From positions 33,162-97,161 of the forward strand of contig NZ_JAJTTE010000029.1 of NCBI RefSeq assembly GCF_021343995.1: a stretch of DNA of 64,000 bases. Direction: 5' to 3'. The DNA comes from Pseudonocardia terrae (GTDB lineage Bacteria > Actinomycetota > Actinomycetes > Mycobacteriales > Pseudonocardiaceae). The notes beneath the pieces are model-generated. The model did no database searches, was not told the origin of the DNA, and saw nothing but the letters and a program-made list of their open reading frames with translations. Positions within the stretch are counted from its first letter, which is position 1; each line of letters begins with the position of its first letter. Shown piece by piece: positions 60,758-64,000 of this stretch. The translations under genes were made by a program, and so were the position numbers.

Positions 60758-61561
60758 GTGTCGCGGCACCGCTCCCCCGCCGCGGGCGCGCCCGGTCGCG
60801 GGACGGTCGACGTACGCCGGCTGCTCGCGGGTGCCGGCGCCCCGCCGCCCCGCAGCCGTCGTCGGGCGCTGCGTCGTGGCGCCACCGCCGCCGCGGTGAC
60901 CGGCGGCGCGCTCGCCGCGCTCGCTCCGGCGGTGTCGCTGCTGGGCACGGGGACCTCCTCCACGGTCGAGTCCGCCCAGGTGGACCTGGCGTCGTCGGAC
61001 GTCGTCGACGACGAGCTGTTCGCCGCGGACGGCGCCGCACTGGCGGCGAGCGTCCTGCCGGTCCGCCGCGAGGCCGAGCCGCCGGGGCTGGCCGCGGCCG
61101 AGAACCTGCTGAAGTCCGCGGGCCTCAACGACGCCGCCCGCCGGGCCGAGGAGGAGCGGCTGGCCCGCGAGGCCCGCACGAACTGCGGGGTGGACCTCTC
61201 CGGGCTGGGTGCCGTCACGCCGTGGGTGCGCGACGCCGCCCGGTTCCTGTCCTGCCTCTACGACCAGCCGGACCTCATCGGCGTCGCCGGGCGCGGACGC
61301 GTCTCGGACCACCCCGCCGGCCGGGCCATCGACCTCATGACGACCGGCGCGCACGGCGACCGGATCGCCGCCTGTGCCCTCGCCAACCGCGAGGCCCTCG
61401 GCATCTCGTACGTGATCTGGGAGCAGCGGATCAACTACGGCGACGGCTGGGAGCCCATGGAGAACCGGGGCAGCACGACCGAGAACCACTTCGACCACGT
61501 GCACGTGTCGTTCGAGCGCTCCGCCGGCTCGGGCGCCCCGGATCCCGATCTCTGCACCTGA
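60758..61561 (+). CDS. Secreted M15-like peptidase-fold protein (intact paralogue)
   Basis: A 267-residue protein from GTG 60758 (SRHRSPAAGAPGRGTVDVRR). A basic region with paired Arg (RSRRRALRRGATAAAVTGGALAALAPAV) forms a signal or anchor near residues 30-60; a helical linker follows to about 140. The C-terminal 120 residues hold the same domain as the frameshifted neighbour: VSDHPAGRAIDLMTTG, ISYVIWEQRINYGDGW, MENRGSTTENHFDHVHVSF, with His, Asp and His as likely zinc ligands of an M15-type peptidoglycan peptidase. A cell-wall role is inferred from the fold; catalytic activity has not been shown for this domain class. Confidence 0.8.
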   Translation: MSRHRSPAAGAPGRGTVDVRRLLAGAGAPPPRSRRRALRRGATAAAVTGGALAALAPAVSLLGTGTSSTVESAQVDLASSDVVDDELFAADGAALAASVLPVRREAEPPGLAAAENLLKSAGLNDAARRAEEERLAREARTNCGVDLSGLGAVTPWVRDAARFLSCLYDQPDLIGVAGRGRVSDHPAGRAIDLMTTGAHGDRIAACALANREALGISYVIWEQRINYGDGWEPMENRGSTTENHFDHVHVSFERSAGSGAPDPDLCT

Positions 61562-61680
61562 GGGCGCCCTGACCGCAACGATGAAGGTGACCGCCGCGCC
61601 GGACGCACAAGCCGGTGACTTCAGCGGGAGCCTCGTCTACGTGCCGGCCTGACCGGACGCGGCTACTCCCACCCTCCGCC

Positions 61681-62160
61681 TCAGTCCTTCGAGTCGGGTG
61701 TGGCGGTGTGGTGGGGGTGGCCGTGGGTGCGCCGGCTCTGCTTCATCTCGGCCTCGAAGACGTGCCGGCGCCCGTCCATCAGGTCGTCGCGCAGCGCGCG
61801 CTCGGTGTCCTTGAGCGGGGCGTAGTAGTTGTCGTCGAAGTCCTCGACGATCTGGAAGCTCCACCGCCCCTCGATCGCGTTGCGCCCGATGAGCTCCGTC
61901 TCGATGCGCTCGGCCCACTCCTGCTGACCGCACTCACGCAGCTTGTCCACGACGTCGTCGAGCATCGCGTCGGCGCCACCCATGAGCTGGTGGAACTCGT
62001 ACAGCGCGCCGCGGGCCCGCTCGATCCGCTCGAGCATCTCGGAGAACTTGCCGGCGGCCGCGACCAGCTCGTCCGAGGCGCCCTCGGGGCGGGAGTGCGC
62101 GGCGTCGACGGAGCGGGAGACGGTGTCGGACGGGGCGGCGTCGGTCGTGCTCATGTCCAT
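61681..62160 (-). CDS. Conserved actinobacterial hypothetical protein
   Basis: A 159-residue acidic, mostly helical soluble protein. The conserved centre reads RARGALYEFHQLMGGADAMLDDVV, ERIETELIGRNAIEGRWSFQIVEDFDD and YYAPLKDTERALRDDLMDGRRH. The C-terminus is His-rich (THGHPHHTATPDSKD). Similar proteins occur singly in many actinobacteria; no function is known to me. Met codons at 62160 and 62154 are both possible. It is divergent from the phosphofructokinase gene across a strong inverted repeat. Confidence 0.8.
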   Translation of the reverse strand: MDMSTTDAAPSDTVSRSVDAAHSRPEGASDELVAAAGKFSEMLERIERARGALYEFHQLMGGADAMLDDVVDKLRECGQQEWAERIETELIGRNAIEGRWSFQIVEDFDDNYYAPLKDTERALRDDLMDGRRHVFEAEMKQSRRTHGHPHHTATPDSKD

Positions 62161-62220
62161 CGGTACCCCTGGCCCCGAGGCCCGAACCGCGGCTGTCCCG
62201 GATGCCCGGACCCACCCGGC

Positions 62221-62252
62221 CGCGCTGATGTGACGACGGTAACATCAGCGCG
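62221..62252. promoter_or_regulatory. 32-bp perfect dyad between divergent genes
   Basis: CGCGCTGATGT (62221-62231) and ACATCAGCGCG (62242-62252) are exact inverted copies with a 10-base spacer. It lies 31 bases before the phosphofructokinase ATG and 60 bases before the start of the divergent hypothetical gene. GTAACAT at 62239-62245 could be part of a -10 box inside the right arm. A dimeric repressor site is the simplest reading. Confidence 0.7.
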
Positions 62253-62283
62253 TTTCTGCATCGATGGAGAACGGAGGCCCGCC

Positions 62284-63309
62284 ATGCGAGTCGGGGTGCT
62301 GACCGGTGGGGGCGACTGTCCCGGGCTGAACGCCGTGCTGCGGGCGATCGTCCGCAAGGGCGCGGCGGCGTACGGACACGAGTTCGTCGGGTTCCGCGAC
62401 GGCTGGCGCGGCGTCCTGGAGGGCGACGTGCGCCCGCTCGGGGTGCCGGACGTCCGCGGCCTGCTCCCCCGCGGCGGCACGATCCTCGGCTCCTCGCGGA
62501 CCAACCCCTTCGCGACCGACGACGGCGTGGCCCGGATCCGCGGCACGATCGAGGCGCAGGGCGTCGACGCCCTGATCGCGATCGGCGGCGAGGACACGCT
62601 CGGGGTCGCGGCCAGGCTGCACGACGACGGGGTGCGGGTCGTCGGCGTGCCCAAGACCATCGACAACGACCTGGGCGGCACGGACTACACGTTCGGCTTC
62701 GACACTGCGGTCTCCATCGCCATGGAGGCGATCGACCGGCTGCACACCACGGCCGAGTCGCACCACCGTGTGCTGATCGTCGAGGTCATGGGCCGGCATG
62801 CGGGCTGGATCGCGCTGCACGCGGGCATGGCGGGCGGCGCCAACGGGATCCTCATCCCTGAGCAGCCCTTCGACGTCGACCGCGTCGAGGCGTGGGTGGA
62901 GAGCCGCTTCCGGGACGCCTACGCGTCGATCATCGTCGTGTCGGAGGGCGCGATGCCGGTCGGTGGCGCCGAGGTGCTGCAGAGCGCCCAGAAGGACGCG
63001 TTCGGGCACGCCCGGCTCGGCGGCGTCGGGGACTGGCTGGCCCAGGAGATCGAGCGCCGCACCGGCAAGGAGGCCCGGACCACCGTGCTCGGGCACGTCC
63101 AGCGCGGCGGCACGCCCACCGCCCGGGACCGCTGGCTCGCCACCCGCTTCGGCCTGCACGCGATCGACGCCGTCGAGGCCGGCGAGTGGGGCATGATGAC
63201 CGCCTTGCGCGGCACCGAGATCCGGATGGTCCCGCTCCTGGAGGCGACCAAGCAGCTCAAGACGGTCGACCCGGCGCTCTACGCCGAGGCGGAGGTGTTC
63301 TTCGGCTGA
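62284..63309 (+). CDS. pfp: Phosphofructokinase, pyrophosphate-dependent type
   Basis: A 341-residue group III phosphofructokinase (fructose 6-phosphate to fructose 1,6-bisphosphate). ATG 62284 follows GGAG and gives the classic start MRVGVLTGGGDCPGLNAVLR. Two residues decide the phosphate donor: IGGEDTLG places Asp at position 104 and VPKTIDND places Lys at 124; in E. coli numbering ATP enzymes have Gly104, and the Asp104/Lys124 pair is that of the pyrophosphate enzyme of Amycolatopsis methanolica. The catalytic Asp127 (TIDND) and VMGRHAGWIAL are present. The reaction would be reversible and so serve both glycolysis and gluconeogenesis. Confidence 0.9.
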   Translation: MRVGVLTGGGDCPGLNAVLRAIVRKGAAAYGHEFVGFRDGWRGVLEGDVRPLGVPDVRGLLPRGGTILGSSRTNPFATDDGVARIRGTIEAQGVDALIAIGGEDTLGVAARLHDDGVRVVGVPKTIDNDLGGTDYTFGFDTAVSIAMEAIDRLHTTAESHHRVLIVEVMGRHAGWIALHAGMAGGANGILIPEQPFDVDRVEAWVESRFRDAYASIIVVSEGAMPVGGAEVLQSAQKDAFGHARLGGVGDWLAQEIERRTGKEARTTVLGHVQRGGTPTARDRWLATRFGLHAIDAVEAGEWGMMTALRGTEIRMVPLLEATKQLKTVDPALYAEAEVFFG

Positions 63310-63339
63310 GCCCGGGGCGGAGCGGGTCCGGCGGCCTCC

Positions 63340-63353
63340 TTCATCCGGATGAA
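63340..63353. promoter_or_regulatory. 14-bp palindrome TTCATCCGGATGAA
   Basis: A perfect palindrome between the phosphofructokinase stop and the last gene, 77 bases before that gene's GTG. It may be an operator for the downstream gene or a weak terminator. Confidence 0.4.
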
Positions 63354-63430
63354 ACAGTCCGGAAACCGCCCGGTGCCGGTCGCGATCTAGAACTGGGGAG
63401 TCCCCAGCGCCCGCCGGATCGGAGGCCCGC

Positions 63431-63853
63431 GTGCCCGAGCAGCCCGCAGGTCGGCAGATGCCCGTCCCGGCCCGGCTCGCCTGCCCCGCCGAGTGTCGCG
63501 CGGACCATCCGTGGCGCGCCCACCACGACCGGCTGCTCGACGTCGAGACCGACCCGGACGCCGTCGTCGACCTGTTCGAGACCGCGGTGACCTGGGCGGA
63601 GCTGGAGTACCCGGAGGAGACCACGATCCCGCCGGCGCGCTGGGTGGAGTTCGCGGACAGGCACCGCTGGCGGGACCCGGAGCGCGCGCGACGGATCTTC
63701 TCGCTGGCCGCCGACGCCGCGCTGCGCGGCACCCGCGTGACCGCGCCCACGGCGCTGGACCGGGCCGTGGGCATGACGGAGGGTCTGGGCGACGGGATCT
63801 GCCCGACGCTCGTCCCCGCGACCCCGCCGCGCCACCTCCGCGTGGCCCCCTGA
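63431..63853 (+). CDS. Hypothetical protein with N-terminal Cys pair
   Basis: A 140-residue soluble protein from GTG 63431. The N-terminal part has two Cys (ARLACPAECRADHPWRAHH) followed by acidic helical segments (DPDAVVDLFETAVTWAELEY, then WVEFADRHRWRDPERARRIF) and a loop with one Cys (GDGICPTLVP). I do not recognise the family. Codon use matches its neighbours. It stands alone with its own upstream palindrome. Confidence 0.6.
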   Translation: MPEQPAGRQMPVPARLACPAECRADHPWRAHHDRLLDVETDPDAVVDLFETAVTWAELEYPEETTIPPARWVEFADRHRWRDPERARRIFSLAADAALRGTRVTAPTALDRAVGMTEGLGDGICPTLVPATPPRHLRVAP

Positions 63854-64000
63854 CGGCGTGCGGGTGCCGCGGTCGTCGCTCGCTCCATCCCTTGTGTCCG
63901 AACCGGAACGACGTAAATCGGACTCGCGGTACGGCCTGCCTACACATACCTCGGGGAAGGGTAGGCGAACCGAGCCTCGCGTGGTTACCGTGGCGTCGTG
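63854..64000. other. Terminal non-coding stretch
   Basis: No gene is visible before the window ends. TAGGCGAACCGAGCCT at 63962-63977 is only distantly like an iron-dependent regulator (IdeR/DtxR) box. The window ends in GTG, which could be the start of the next gene. Confidence 0.25.

Noticed and set aside
63962..63977. IdeR/DtxR iron box
   Set aside because: Only a partial match to the consensus and the gene it would control lies outside the window.

Overview
The window is about 64 kb of very GC-rich DNA with strong G/C third-position bias, many GTG starts, stop/start overlaps (TGATG, ATGA, GTGA) and almost no non-coding space. Gene content points to a high-GC actinobacterium. The block argS-lysA-hom-thrC-thrB-rho-rpmE-prfA-prmC-tsaC-wecA-atp operon-DUF2550-cobalamin adenosyltransferase-murA is the order known from mycobacteria and relatives. 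A pyrophosphate-type phosphofructokinase, a crotonyl-CoA reductase route and ectoine-type uptake genes make a Pseudonocardiales-like organism (perhaps Pseudonocardia) my best guess; this is inference. No rRNA, CRISPR array, insertion sequence, integrase or phage module was seen.

Layout. 1-12.3 kb: 3' end of crotonyl-CoA carboxylase/reductase, a DivIVA-like coiled-coil protein, a tandem double-domain 3-hydroxyacyl-CoA dehydrogenase, an aldehyde dehydrogenase divergent from a TetR regulator, the mismatch nuclease nucS, a WYL regulator divergent from a NUDIX hydrolase, a TetR-P450 pair and an enoyl-CoA hydratase. 12.3-16.3 kb: an ectoine/amino-acid ABC transporter operon (ehuB-C-D-A, minus strand) faced by an orphan second binding protein. 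16.6-18.4 kb: a protein built of seventeen exact 14-residue repeats, then 600 bp without a gene. 18.4-24 kb: MeaA-type ethylmalonyl-CoA mutase, a DUF1206 membrane protein, murA, cobalamin adenosyltransferase and DUF2550. 24-32.2 kb: complete F1Fo ATP synthase operon with two b-type subunits and an unfused delta. 32.4-48.6 kb: wecA, glyA, a TetR gene on the other strand, tsaC, prmC, prfA, rpmE, rho, thrB, thrC, hom, lysA and argS, all but the TetR gene on the minus strand. 48.7-50.4 kb: a DUF3105-DUF305 pair and tRNA-Arg(CCG). 50.6-57.8 kb: a single-chain nitrate reductase fused to a flavodoxin/FAD/NAD(P)H reductase, then a two-gene unit of a kinase-fold protein and a polysaccharide flippase, ending in a DinB-like remnant. 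58-64 kb: a small Cys-containing protein whose ribosome-binding site can be hidden in a hairpin, two paralogous secreted M15-like proteins (one frameshifted), DUF3616, a conserved hypothetical protein, a pyrophosphate-dependent phosphofructokinase with a striking operator-like palindrome, and a terminal hypothetical protein.

How the genes work together. Crotonyl-CoA reductase, the double 3-hydroxyacyl-CoA dehydrogenase, the MeaA-type mutase and the adenosyltransferase that makes its B12 cofactor can serve an ethylmalonyl-CoA route for C2/C4 units. The large minus-strand block is housekeeping: aspartate-family amino acids, translation termination and release-factor methylation, transcription termination, tRNA modification, envelope precursor synthesis and ATP synthesis. 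The right end is accessory: nitrate assimilation, surface polysaccharide export and cell-wall hydrolases.

The intergenic spaces carry several families of short repeated or palindromic sequences, notably 20-bp palindromes of the type GCGTTATGGCTCCATAACGC. These and a few strong inverted repeats between divergent genes are the main signals not explained by the genes.
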